Part shown: positions 46,639 through 55,762 of the stretch, piece by piece
Layout: each line of letters opens with the position of its first letter
Position numbering within the stretch: the stretch's first letter is position 1
Origin: Chitinophagaceae bacterium
Lineage (GTDB): Bacteria > Bacteroidota > Bacteroidia > Chitinophagales > Chitinophagaceae
Direction: 5' to 3'
DNA length: 64,000 nt
Assembly: GCA_023957155.1 (NCBI GenBank)
Contig: JAMLHK010000001.1
Location: forward strand, 372,001-436,000
The notes under the pieces: model-generated
What the model was told of the DNA's origin: nothing
Seen by the model: only the letters and a program-made list of their open reading frames with translations
Database searches by the model: none
Position numbers and translations under genes: made by a program

Positions 46639-48450
46639 ATGAGACATATTTTTTTGAGCTTTAAGGTGCTTTTGACATTGTTTATAAGTGTTTCGGCAAT
46701 ACATCTGCCGGGGCAAACCAGCGCGGATTCTTTGATCCGGCACCATGAATTTACCTACCGGATGCAGCTGGCTTACGAACGTATGACCGGATCCCGCTAT
46801 CAGCCGGTCTTTAGCCGGGATTTTATATTAGCTGATATTCACCTTGACCCTGCCAACCCACGCCGGTTTTATAACTTCAGCGGCGACCTGTCGGGCCGCT
46901 TCTTTGAAGTAATGGCCGGCGCTGCAGACAAACGCACCGACTATCACCAACTCATGCGTGAAGCATTAAAGTACCAGCGCGCCGATGGACGTTTTGGAGA
47001 TGCGGGGCTGCAGTTTACCGCTGCTGATATTGATGGCGAACACATGGCATTGCTGTGGGGTAATGGGCGCTTTTTGGTTGGGCTGATGGAGTACTACCGC
47101 CATTTCAAAGACCGTGATGTGCTTAACACGGCAATAAAGCTGGGTAATTTTTTCAAGCATACCTACGATGCCTGTTCAACACCCGAAGTAGTGGCTAAGC
47201 TGGAGGGCTTCGGTGCAAAGGGTATTATTTGTTTCACTCAGTATATTGAAGGTTTGGTGATGTTATCCGAAGCCACAGGCGACGCTTCCTATGCCAATGC
47301 AGCCGCAAAAACCTATCATCTCATCGGCAAACGCGGCATCCAGCACAGTCATGGATACCTCACTACCTTGCGGGGTGTTCACATGCTGTACGACTATACA
47401 GGAAACAAAACCTACCTGGATTTCGTCCGGGACGCTGTAGATGATCTCCTGGCTTCCAACGACATGACGCTTTATAGCAGCATAAAGGAGTTTTTCGGCA
47501 ATATCCATGACCGTGACGAAGGCTGCTCAACCGCCGACCTGCTGCGTTTATGCCTGGCGCTTCATCGCTCTACCGGTAATGCCAAATACCTGCAGGTAGC
47601 AGAATCAACGCTATACAACGCCATGTATTTCAACCAGTATAATAGTGGTGATTTCGGGCATCACAACCTTCACGGCCGCGGATCTGGTCCCGGTACCATT
47701 ATGGCAGCCTGGTGGTGCTGCACAATGCATGGTCTTCGCGCCCTGCAGGACATTAAAGACAATTATGCCCTGCGAAAAAGCGCCAATGGCTACCAGTGGG
47801 ATCTGTATATAGAATCGGACTACCAGGCCGATGGCTTTTCAGGGTCATGCCGCCGCGTGTCTTTTGATGGGAAGGATCTTATTTACGAACTCAGCATCCA
47901 TTCTATCAAGAAAGGGCAAACCTTCAGGCTGCGTGTACCTGAATGGAGCGAACGACTGGAGGTAACCTATCGCGGAACGACATCATCAGCCCTTCCCGGA
48001 CAGAACAACCTGGACATTCCTAACCTCCGCAATGGAGACAAACTGCAGATCAGGTTGTCAGCCAAAGTACGGATCCGCACAGCAGATGGCACATTTGTGG
48101 CTGCCAACGGTACCGGGGATCAACAGGTCAACGGATCCTTGTTCATAGGACCCTTCCTGATGGGGATTGAGCAGCAGGTTGATCCGGAATTTTGCGCCGA
48201 GCCCAATGAAAATCTTGTATTTATCAATACCCTTCGCTTTCGTGGCGATCAAACCTGTACAGCCGATATCACCTATTCCCATAATGGATTCCCTTCGCTG
48301 CTGAAAACTACTTTGACACCGGTGGGCCAGGCTACCTTCATCGGACATTCCTACCAGTTGGCCAGAATGGATTTTGCAGGGGAAAATGCAGGCTCTATCA
48401 CAGAAGAACAACTCAAATCTATTCTTAATCCGTCACGCAACAACAAATAA
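46639..48450 (+). CDS. GH127-type (DUF1680) glycosidase, beta-L-arabinofuranosidase-like
   Basis: Secreted (alpha/alpha)6 enzyme of the DUF1680 family; characterised members are beta-L-arabinofuranosidases that use a Zn-bound cysteine nucleophile. A signal peptide ends near PGQTS. The family's Glu and Cys ligands are visible in DEGCSTADLLRL and in the double Cys of AWWCCTMHG; the C-terminal beta domain contains RLRVPEWSE and GDKLQIRLSAKVRI. The 603 residues match. It starts 2 bases after the preceding stop, so co-translated as the last gene of the locus. Confidence 0.85.
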   Translation: MRHIFLSFKVLLTLFISVSAIHLPGQTSADSLIRHHEFTYRMQLAYERMTGSRYQPVFSRDFILADIHLDPANPRRFYNFSGDLSGRFFEVMAGAADKRTDYHQLMREALKYQRADGRFGDAGLQFTAADIDGEHMALLWGNGRFLVGLMEYYRHFKDRDVLNTAIKLGNFFKHTYDACSTPEVVAKLEGFGAKGIICFTQYIEGLVMLSEATGDASYANAAAKTYHLIGKRGIQHSHGYLTTLRGVHMLYDYTGNKTYLDFVRDAVDDLLASNDMTLYSSIKEFFGNIHDRDEGCSTADLLRLCLALHRSTGNAKYLQVAESTLYNAMYFNQYNSGDFGHHNLHGRGSGPGTIMAAWWCCTMHGLRALQDIKDNYALRKSANGYQWDLYIESDYQADGFSGSCRRVSFDGKDLIYELSIHSIKKGQTFRLRVPEWSERLEVTYRGTTSSALPGQNNLDIPNLRNGDKLQIRLSAKVRIRTADGTFVAANGTGDQQVNGSLFIGPFLMGIEQQVDPEFCAEPNENLVFINTLRFRGDQTCTADITYSHNGFPSLLKTTLTPVGQATFIGHSYQLARMDFAGENAGSITEEQLKSILNPSRNNK

Positions 48451-48487
48451 AAAATAAAGCGGAACAATGGTACATCCTTCCAGGGTA

Positions 48488-49843
48488 TTACCTGTTATTT
48501 TTCAGTGCTGTATCAAAATCAGAAGCATACTTTCCCCCTGCTGCTGCGGCAATGCATGCGCCAAAAGCGGCATCTTCATCATGCGCTGATTTAACCACCT
48601 CGAAATTAAAAGTTTCTTCCAGCAACCTGCAAAGGAGATCATTCTTTTTTATAGCGTTCCCTGAACCAACTAATATATCCTTATCCTTCTTCAGTTCGTA
48701 AGGGATCACGCTATAAAAATCATATATTTCATTGCAAATGCCTCTCATAAACCCGAGTATCAAATTTGTCGCAGTAAAGTTGGTTGTGGAAATATTTGAA
48801 ATACTTCCTCTGCCCAGGGGATTGGAACGGCTGCCATTGAACAAGGTTGTAACCGTAAGTGCATCCGGATCATCTTTTTTATAATCAATAGCATTGATCA
48901 CTTCATAAAAATCGGCAACTTCGCTTACATGCCTGCTGCTTAAGCTGATGACCGTATCAAAAAATGATCGTAAAACAGCAAGCGAATGTCCCCCGGACAA
49001 TACGGCTCCTACAAGCATATAACCTCCTCCCGGAAAGGGTCTTGTATCTAATGCATTTACCTGAAAAAAATCTCTTGAGTATACGGATAACTGGCTGCTG
49101 GTTCCAATGGTTACATGCATTGATCTTTCCTTATCCCTCACAGAACCGATAAAGCCTGCCTGGTTATCGCCAATAGCAGAATATACAGGGACATCCGGGT
49201 TATAATAACCTGCTAATACAGCAGACTCGCCAACCTCAGGTAATATAGAAGCATCAATACCAACGGCGTTTAAGGATGCAATATCAAACTTGCTTTCTCT
49301 CACATTAAAAAATCCAAGACCGGCTGCATTGGTATGATCAGTTAAAGGCGCTTTTCTCCCGGTTAATTTCATTACCACGTAATCCATGATGGTACAAAGC
49401 TTTACAGCGTCTTTGGGTAATATTGAATTTTTAATATTATAAAAATGCGTCACCAATCCATAGCCTGTTGAAAGATTATACCCGGAATGATCAGTTAAAA
49501 ATCCGGCATACGAAATATCACTATTTAAAATCAGGTTACCCCTGTTATCCTGCCAGGTATATAACGGGCTTACTGCTTCCCCCTCATTATCTACATACAC
49601 AATCCCATGCATTTGTCCTGTTATCCCTATTCCCTTAATATCCTGGTACTTTGATTCAAATTTTTTAATGATCTGTATAACACAGGTAACGATCCATTGA
49701 GGATCCTGGATCTTTTCCCAGGACCTGGCGACATCAATCCCTGATTCATTTTCTATATGTATAGATTCTGTTTCTCGATTTAAAAAATCGTATATAACAC
49801 CACAAATAGAAGTGGTACCAATATCAATTCCAATAAAATGCAT
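48488..49843 (-). CDS. FGGY-family sugar kinase, sedoheptulokinase-like
   Basis: Sugar kinase with the FGGY phosphate and substrate motifs: GIDIGTTSICGVI, GIGITGQMHGIVYVD, YTWQDNRGN, DHTNAAGLGFF, SAIGDNQAGF and the C-terminal ILVGSGNAIKKNDLL. The overall pattern, especially TGQMHGIVY, WQD and the MHVTIGTSSQLS block, fits sedoheptulokinase (SHPK) more than xylulokinase or glycerol kinase. It would trap a free ketose as the phosphate. Last gene of the operon, 12 bases after the transporter. Confidence 0.82.
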   Translation of the reverse strand: MHFIGIDIGTTSICGVIYDFLNRETESIHIENESGIDVARSWEKIQDPQWIVTCVIQIIKKFESKYQDIKGIGITGQMHGIVYVDNEGEAVSPLYTWQDNRGNLILNSDISYAGFLTDHSGYNLSTGYGLVTHFYNIKNSILPKDAVKLCTIMDYVVMKLTGRKAPLTDHTNAAGLGFFNVRESKFDIASLNAVGIDASILPEVGESAVLAGYYNPDVPVYSAIGDNQAGFIGSVRDKERSMHVTIGTSSQLSVYSRDFFQVNALDTRPFPGGGYMLVGAVLSGGHSLAVLRSFFDTVISLSSRHVSEVADFYEVINAIDYKKDDPDALTVTTLFNGSRSNPLGRGSISNISTTNFTATNLILGFMRGICNEIYDFYSVIPYELKKDKDILVGSGNAIKKNDLLCRLLEETFNFEVVKSAHDEDAAFGACIAAAAGGKYASDFDTALKNNR

Positions 49844-49855
49844 AACACTCTTTTA

Positions 49856-51247
49856 TCATTCTTTGGGTTTTACGCCCAGCTTTTCCTCCAATTGCTCCAA
49901 TGGAACGCCTTTGGTCTCTACAAAGAAAAACCAGACAACAAAAAATTGCACCACCATCATCACGGCGCCTATGATAAACGGTATGGATAAGCCAATCTTA
50001 GGAATGGCTACAATTACCGGGTATACCTGGGCTGCAACGGCTGCTAATGCCCAATGCGTGAAACTACCTAAAGACAGTCCTTTGCTTCTGACTTTGTTAG
50101 GGAAAACTTCGCTGATATAAACCCATATCACAGCGCCCTGGGAATATGAAAAAAACAAAATAAAAGTGGCTATCCCCCAGGGAAATAGTTCGGTTAAATT
50201 CCTGGTCCATGCTATATAAGCGCACAACGCCAGGGGAATTGCAGCTCCCCAGGATCCAATTAACAGCAGTTTTTTTCTTCCTATCCTGTCAATGGTCAAT
50301 AAAGCAACGCTCACTGCTATTACATTGGCGACGCCAATAATTACAGGCTGGAACTTACCGCCGAATTTAGCGCCTATCTCGTTCAGGGTATCGTTTAAAT
50401 AATACAGGAAACCATTAACAAATGAAAATTGGTTAAAGGCGGCTACGGCAACTCCCAGAAAGATAGGATACAGGTATTTTTTTTGAAACAGTTTTTCTTT
50501 AAACTGTCCCACATTGGATTTTAATGATGCTGTTATTTCCTCCATCTCCCTGTCTATTTGCACTTCGCCAATCTGCTTCAGCACTTTCCGGGCTTCATCG
50601 TATTTGTTAACCAATACCAGCCATCGGGGGCTTCTTGGGATAGTATACAACATGGCAGTAAAGATTACCGCAGGTACAGCACCCATGCCTAACATTACTC
50701 TCCATTGAACATGAAGCGCATCAAGATGTAATACCTCAATCATCGCATTGGATAAATAGGCAAGAAGGATGCCGAGGCATACATTAAACTGGAATAAAAT
50801 AACCAATCGCCCCCTGAGCTTAGCCGGGGATATCTCTGCTATGTACATGGGGCCGAGCACAGAAGAACCGCCGATAGCCAACCCGCCGATAAATCTAAAA
50901 AAACAGAGTGACCAGTAGTCCCAGGCCACGGCACAGCCTAAGGCAGATACAATAAATAAAAATCCCAGTACTTTCAGGCTCTGCCGTCTTCCCCATATAT
51001 CGCCGGGTTTCGAGGACACTAACGTACCGATGATCGTTCCTATAAGCGCAGAGGATACTACAAACCCCATTGACCAGTCGGAAAGCTGAAAAAGGGTTTC
51101 TATAGATGAAGTTGTTCCAGCTATTACAGCGGTGTCAAAACCGAATAATAATCCTCCCAGCGAAGCAACAATGGCGGCACGAATAAGCGTTGTTGTAACA
51201 ACGTAATCTTTATTTGCAGAATGGGCAACATTTTTCATGTAAAGCAA
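49856..51247 (-). CDS. MFS sugar porter family transporter
   Basis: Twelve-helix inner-membrane proton:sugar symporter of the sugar-porter (SP) family. Family signatures: GGLLFGFDTAVIAG in helix 1, the GRR-type loop (GDIWGRRQS), IGGLAIGGSSVLGPMYIAEISP in helices 4-5, PRSPRWL and the C-terminal FVETKG. It is the middle gene of an operon with the GH32-like hydrolase upstream and the ketose kinase downstream, so its substrate is probably the hydrolysis product. Confidence 0.9.
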   Translation of the reverse strand: MLYMKNVAHSANKDYVVTTTLIRAAIVASLGGLLFGFDTAVIAGTTSSIETLFQLSDWSMGFVVSSALIGTIIGTLVSSKPGDIWGRRQSLKVLGFLFIVSALGCAVAWDYWSLCFFRFIGGLAIGGSSVLGPMYIAEISPAKLRGRLVILFQFNVCLGILLAYLSNAMIEVLHLDALHVQWRVMLGMGAVPAVIFTAMLYTIPRSPRWLVLVNKYDEARKVLKQIGEVQIDREMEEITASLKSNVGQFKEKLFQKKYLYPIFLGVAVAAFNQFSFVNGFLYYLNDTLNEIGAKFGGKFQPVIIGVANVIAVSVALLTIDRIGRKKLLLIGSWGAAIPLALCAYIAWTRNLTELFPWGIATFILFFSYSQGAVIWVYISEVFPNKVRSKGLSLGSFTHWALAAVAAQVYPVIVAIPKIGLSIPFIIGAVMMVVQFFVVWFFFVETKGVPLEQLEEKLGVKPKE

Positions 51248-51295
51248 TTAAAAGTTTATGGAAATATCAGGGATATAAAGAGATTAATGATACGA

Positions 51296-53380
51296 TCATT
51301 CTTCTACTTTCATGATTTTGATATTGCGTATACCCGTTTCCTGCAGGTTAAATGATATATTTTCGATTACAAGGTCATTCCGAAACGAGATCATCGTATT
51401 TTGGCCTGCTATCTCTGAATCTAAAATGGAGCCTCCCAGTTTGGGGGTGCTCTTTACCAGTATTCTTACAGAAAATGGTTTGTCTGTTCCTGTTAAATTC
51501 TCAACAGCATAATTCCCCACACGTTGCGGTAACGCTCCTTGTCTTAGCGATTTCATTGGCGCGGCGAAAACATCTTTTGTTGCGAAACTGTACTGTGCGG
51601 TTAGTTCTTTTGTATTGATCTGAAATTCACATGCATTTCCGTACCCGTCTTTATCTGAGGATAAGAAGGAAACGGCCAGCTTGCCGGATTTCTTTTTTGC
51701 AGGATAAACATCGAAGCTGAGGATAAAAGACTTGTTTTTTATGGGAAAAAAAACAGCTTTATCGGTGCGCTTGGCCAGCACTACAGTATCCCTGGTATCG
51801 GGTACCAGCTCTTTCATCCATTTGGTGTGGATCCTCCCGTCAGGATATTGGATCAGCTCATGCACTACAAAAGGACCTCCCCAGCCATTATGAATTGGAA
51901 ACCAACCCGCCATTAAAAAACGCCCGTCATGAATTTTTGTAATGGCAGGTACGTTAATCCCATTGTAAAAATCACGTCCTTCCTTAACCATATCAACCCA
52001 TCCTTCATTACCCATTTTTATCGACTTGCTCCATAAACCTACAAATCCGCCAATAATGTAGTCGAATTTACCCCAGCGGAAATAAAATGTGCAGTCGCCA
52101 CCAGGCGGAAAATCAGGGTTGATACAATACCAGGTGCTGTCCATGCTTTCCGATATCCACATTCCTTTAGCCCTAAGATTGGCGATCATTTTCAATTTCC
52201 CTTCGGGATCTATGTAAACACTTGGGTTCTCGCTGTAGTGGAACAGCATTTTTGATTTTTTAAAACTATCTCCTTCATTCTCGCTCACTGAATAAGTTGA
52301 TCCCGATGGATATCCTTTGGAGAAATCAAATGGGAAGGGCTTAATCTTGCCATGCTTTTCATAATACTCTTTTAGTATTGGGCTTGTTGTCATTTCAATC
52401 GGATAAATACGGGAGGTGTGCAGCCCATAAGAAATACATAGTTTGTTGTTAAATACGAAAGGGGTTCCCGTACCAAAGGTTTCCCATTGACCATCAATTG
52501 GTACTGCGGCTTCATGTTCTGTCCACGTCTTAAAGTCTGTAGTGGAAAAATGTTCAAAATAATGACCGCCCACCCCCAATTTACTGGCATGATGTCTTCT
52601 GTCAAAGAGATAAAAGACGTGGTAACGCCCATTATGATACAGTGTAGCTACATCTCCAACCCACGCATTATGTCCTTGTGGGGTCCAGTATTGAACATCA
52701 GGAGTGAGGTCATTTTTCTTTGACCTATCTCTTTCAGGCACAACTGCAGGAAAAAATATGCTTGCCTGATCTATATAAGCGGGATCAATTTGCCATGCAT
52801 TTTTTTCTCCAAATTGTGGATATCCAATCGCAAAATCATTATCCATAATCTGGCCATCTATATATATGGTACATTGTACACCGGTAAAATTTAAAATCAA
52901 CTCATGCTGACCCCATGGATTTTTTAATGCTGCAATGGGAAATCCGATTGTCAGTTCACGTTTAAAAACTTTTTCAACGGGCGCAGTCAATATAATACTT
53001 GCTTCCAAAACAGGAACAGAACCGTCACTCATGGTAAAAGCCGGATAATTTTGCCTGTCACGGTTAGAAGGATCTGCCTGTTTTAGATTTACAGATACAA
53101 TGCCGGGTATTTCCAGCAGGGTTTGCTCCCGATTGAATTCCCGGAGGTTCACCAATAGTTTTATTGTGAAGCCCTCTTCTCTATTTTTTCCTGGGAAAAA
53201 ACTGCCTTTCGATTCCTTATTAAGAACGCCATGAGGAGAAGATTCTGTTTTAAATACAAAATAGGGACTTAACAGATGCATTTTGCCGGAGGTGTTTGCA
53301 GAGCCGGGGTTTTGCGGCTGTGTATATCCAAGATGAAAAAGGAAGAAGCTGGCAAATACAAGCGAAATTATTTTCTTCAT
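51296..53380 (-). CDS. GH32-like (clan GH-J) secreted hydrolase, divergent
   Basis: Secreted enzyme with a signal peptide (1-20), an N-terminal concanavalin/LamG-like beta sandwich (about 35-210, ending in CTIYIDGQ), a five-bladed propeller (about 230-530) and a C-terminal beta sandwich (to 694). The propeller resembles GH32 but the motifs differ: where WMNDPNG is usual it has HNAWVGDV (D243), the later IDPEG holds D391, and the ECP acid-base motif reads GGDC (D429). Related but possibly with altered specificity. First gene of the operon. Confidence 0.75.
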   Translation of the reverse strand: MKKIISLVFASFFLFHLGYTQPQNPGSANTSGKMHLLSPYFVFKTESSPHGVLNKESKGSFFPGKNREEGFTIKLLVNLREFNREQTLLEIPGIVSVNLKQADPSNRDRQNYPAFTMSDGSVPVLEASIILTAPVEKVFKRELTIGFPIAALKNPWGQHELILNFTGVQCTIYIDGQIMDNDFAIGYPQFGEKNAWQIDPAYIDQASIFFPAVVPERDRSKKNDLTPDVQYWTPQGHNAWVGDVATLYHNGRYHVFYLFDRRHHASKLGVGGHYFEHFSTTDFKTWTEHEAAVPIDGQWETFGTGTPFVFNNKLCISYGLHTSRIYPIEMTTSPILKEYYEKHGKIKPFPFDFSKGYPSGSTYSVSENEGDSFKKSKMLFHYSENPSVYIDPEGKLKMIANLRAKGMWISESMDSTWYCINPDFPPGGDCTFYFRWGKFDYIIGGFVGLWSKSIKMGNEGWVDMVKEGRDFYNGINVPAITKIHDGRFLMAGWFPIHNGWGGPFVVHELIQYPDGRIHTKWMKELVPDTRDTVVLAKRTDKAVFFPIKNKSFILSFDVYPAKKKSGKLAVSFLSSDKDGYGNACEFQINTKELTAQYSFATKDVFAAPMKSLRQGALPQRVGNYAVENLTGTDKPFSVRILVKSTPKLGGSILDSEIAGQNTMISFRNDLVIENISFNLQETGIRNIKIMKVEE

Positions 53381-53536
53381 ATTCGTCGGGATAAATTATA
53401 CATTAAGTTTAAAATGCAGCCTGGCTTTAAGCTTTGTAAGAAGTAGGAAAATAAACATAATGGCTATCCTTCTTTTCAAAATGTAAACACAAGCATATCG
53501 TTAGGTTTTTATTTGTAAATAATAAGATAAATATAT

Positions 53537-53551
53537 GTACATCAAATGTAC
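53537..53551. promoter_or_regulatory. GTACAT-CAA-ATGTAC palindrome, candidate operator
   Basis: A perfect 6+6 inverted repeat with a 3-base spacer about 155 bases upstream of the GH32-like start. TGTAC half-sites are typical of AraR-type GntR regulators, and the broken regulator next door has that architecture (GntR helix plus LacI-type sugar domain). Confidence 0.45.
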
Positions 53552-53681
53552 TAAAATAATATTCATATCCAGCATACAAAGTAAATATTATTTTATATTA
53601 TTAATCTCTTTTTGAAGAAAAATTAATTTAAAGAATTACAGCATAAAGCTCAGGATATAGTTAATTATTATGTTCATTAGT

Positions 53682-53789
53682 GTGCATTTCAAATTGTCGC
53701 CGATTGGTGGGGACACCAGCCGGGGCGGGCTGGCGTGGGCGGTGTGAAACCCCCCCCCAGAAATACCATTGCGACAATTTGAAATACAC
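53682..53789. repeat. Inverted-repeat element, copy 2 (MITE/REP-like)
   Basis: 108 bases. The left arm GTGCATTTCAAATTGTCGC (53682-53700) matches the inverse of the right arm (53771-53789) in 18 of 19 bases. The core is very GC-rich and includes an internal CCAGCC/GGCTGG hairpin and a run of nine C (53750-53758); it is unlike the core of copy 1 at 19734-19831. Confidence 0.8.
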
Positions 53790-54008
53790 CCTACTCATTA
53801 TTACATAAATAAATAAAATTATTTTTACCATATATTCACATAGCTCCTCATTCCGGAGATTTATAAAGAATCAAAATATAAAAGTTTACATTTAGTTACC
53901 ATTTATAATTAAACAGAACTAATTAATTATCTTTGCCCTTTCTGGAAAAACAACAAATCCCGATCATGCATAGGAATAAATTTATATACCAATAAAAACT
54001 AAATCCAA

Positions 54009-55085
54009 TTGCGCAAACAACAGTTCAGTATTTTTGAATCCTTAAAAGAAGATATTATCAGGGGGGTCTACAAAAATGGAACATTGTTACCTTCGGAAAA
54101 TACGCTTGCAAAACAATATTCCGTATCACGTCCCACCATTGCCAAAGTATATAACCGGTTACAGAGCAACGGGTATATTAAAAAAACCAAGAGGATACGG
54201 ATCCCAGGTCATTCATAACAATGCACAGGAAACTAACTTCACCATTGGTCTGTTGTGCCTGGCTCCGGAGAGTCGGAGATATTTAACCATCAATGACTAA
54301 GCTATTAAACCTGTCACAAAAAAACGGGTTGAATTTTTTGTGGGGAAGCGCTGTGGCAAGCAATGCAGAAATGAGGAGATCGCAGACAGAGCATTATTGT
54401 AACGAGTATATATCACAAAAGGTTGATGCTATTCTGTTTTCTCCCGCTCGAGCGCCTGCCGGATGCAAATGAAATCAACCTTAGCATATTCAATAAAATC
54501 ATCAGTGCGACATCCCCCTTATTTTAATTGATCGCGGCTTAACAATTCAACCGGAAGCAGAGGGTATGATATCACGGATTTAGATAATTTTTTGCAGGAG
54601 CCACAATGGCACAACACCTCATAAAAAAAGGTTGCGAAACGATCCATTTTTTCTCTCGGTAAATTCAGTAATTCTGTGGTGCCTCCGTTATCCGGTATCC
54701 GGGATGCTGTGTGCAAAAAATCACCTGCCATTTACGTGAAAATATCCCTGGAGATCCGCTGATATTGACATAAAAACAATGAAGATGGTGTCGGCAAAAC
54801 CGGTATTATATGTGCAAACGATTCCACTGCTGCCGTTTTGCTCTCTTCACTGGAAAAGATTAATGTAAAGATCACTTCGGACTGCTTAATCTGTGGCTAT
54901 GATATATGAAATATGCTCAATACCTTAAATATCCGCTTACCAGTTACCTGCAACCTTGTGAAGAAATGGCAAGTATCAGTATTGAATTAGCGGTAAGGCG
55001 TATAAAAAATAATCATCACATCCCAATGATGGTAAATCTTAATGGAAAAATAATCGAACGGAAATCCACCATATTCAATCTATAG
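54009..55085 (+). pseudogene. GntR/LacI-hybrid (AraR-type) transcriptional regulator, frameshifted
   Basis: A sugar-responsive regulator broken by several indels. The GntR winged helix is intact from TTG 54009 (SIFESLKEDIIRGVY, LPSENTLAKQYSVSRPTIAKVY). A slip in the A7 run at 54180-54186 moves the frame, where YGSQVIHNN continues; later frames give NGLNFLWGSAVASNAEMRR and YISQKVDAILFSP, then PLILIDRGL, VGKTGIICANDSTAAVLLS and finally LTSYLQPCEEMASISIELA to the stop at 55085. Together these rebuild a LacI-type ligand domain. At least four frame changes. It faces the GH32-kinase operon, its probable former target. Confidence 0.85.
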
Positions 55086-55463
55086 GCATTTCTCAGAAGA
55101 TGCAATTATCAGAAAAAATACAATCATATTTCTATCCTTCAGCTTCGTATCATCTATGTTCTATAAGGACCTCTGCTTTAGTTATTTTCTCAAGGAGAAG
55201 AAAGAATTGGAAAAAGTAATCGAGGAAAATTAAAAATATTTACAGTGCCTGCACCCAAAAAACCGGCGGATGCCAACAAACTTTTGCGCAGGTTAAAATC
55301 CCCGTTGCCTCAATAAAGCATACACTTCAATATCTGTTATTCTCACGATTCTACAGTTGATAAACCCAAGGGTACAGGTTGGCGAAGTGCGGATAATAGA
55401 AGCATTCCGTCAGCCAACAGGTGAAAATATACCAATTCTCAATTTTTTGATACAAAACATTTT
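55086..55463. other. Intergenic region, nothing recognised
   Basis: About 380 bases between the regulator pseudogene and the HigB promoter. Short open stretches have no recognised family and could be further gene debris. Confidence 0.4.
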
Positions 55464-55492
55464 GTTTCCCAATTGGGAAACTTGTATTTTTG
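55462..55492 (+). promoter_or_regulatory. Promoter with nested operator of the HigBA-like module
   Basis: TTG (55462-55464), a 20-base spacer and TATTTTTG (55485-55492) form a near-ideal Bacteroidota promoter. The spacer is filled by a perfect 18-base palindrome, GTTTCCCAATTGGGAAAC (55464-55481). A repressor bound there would block polymerase, the expected layout for an autoregulated toxin-antitoxin unit. Confidence 0.8.
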
Positions 55493-55756
55493 ATAAAATT
55501 TGTGAATGACAATGAACTCTTTAAAAAGCTTAATGACTTCATTTGGGAATTTAGGACTTTGTACAATGGTAAGGCGTACCGACTTTTTTCATTTTGGGAC
55601 AAAACAGAAGGCAAGGAAATCCTGGTTGTGGCGACACACGGAATTTTGAAAAAAACGCAGAAAACACCACCTAAAGAAATTAAGAAAGCGGAAGAAATAA
55701 GAAAACAATACCTTGCCTACCGGCAGGCAAGTTTAGACGACAAGGCAAAAAAATAA
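55490..55756 (+). pseudogene. HigB/RelE-type toxin lacking its N-terminus
   Basis: Matches the C-terminal two thirds of phage-Gp49-like (DUF891) HigB/RelE toxins: ELFKKLNDFIWEFRTLYNGKAYRLFSFWDK is recognisable in parts, then THGILKKTQKTP and a basic Lys-rich tail. The family's first 30-40 residues are missing, and the sequence before the match is the promoter-operator itself. No ATG in frame; TTG 55490 or GTG about 55502 would give a short product. Probably a deletion that removed the start while keeping the promoter for the antitoxin. A functional short form is not excluded. Confidence 0.65.
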
Positions 55757-55762
55757 ATAATT

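Larger units (their letters stand above)
53381..54008. other. Divergent regulatory region with operator-like palindrome
   Basis: 628 AT-rich bases between the GH32-like operon and the decayed regulator. They contain a palindrome at 53537-53551, the 108-base inverted-repeat element at 53682-53789, and long A/T tracts. No ORF is supportable. Confidence 0.5.

Noticed and set aside
50514-52723. Small forward ORFs within the GH32-like/MFS operon
   Set aside because: Antisense shadows of conserved minus-strand genes.
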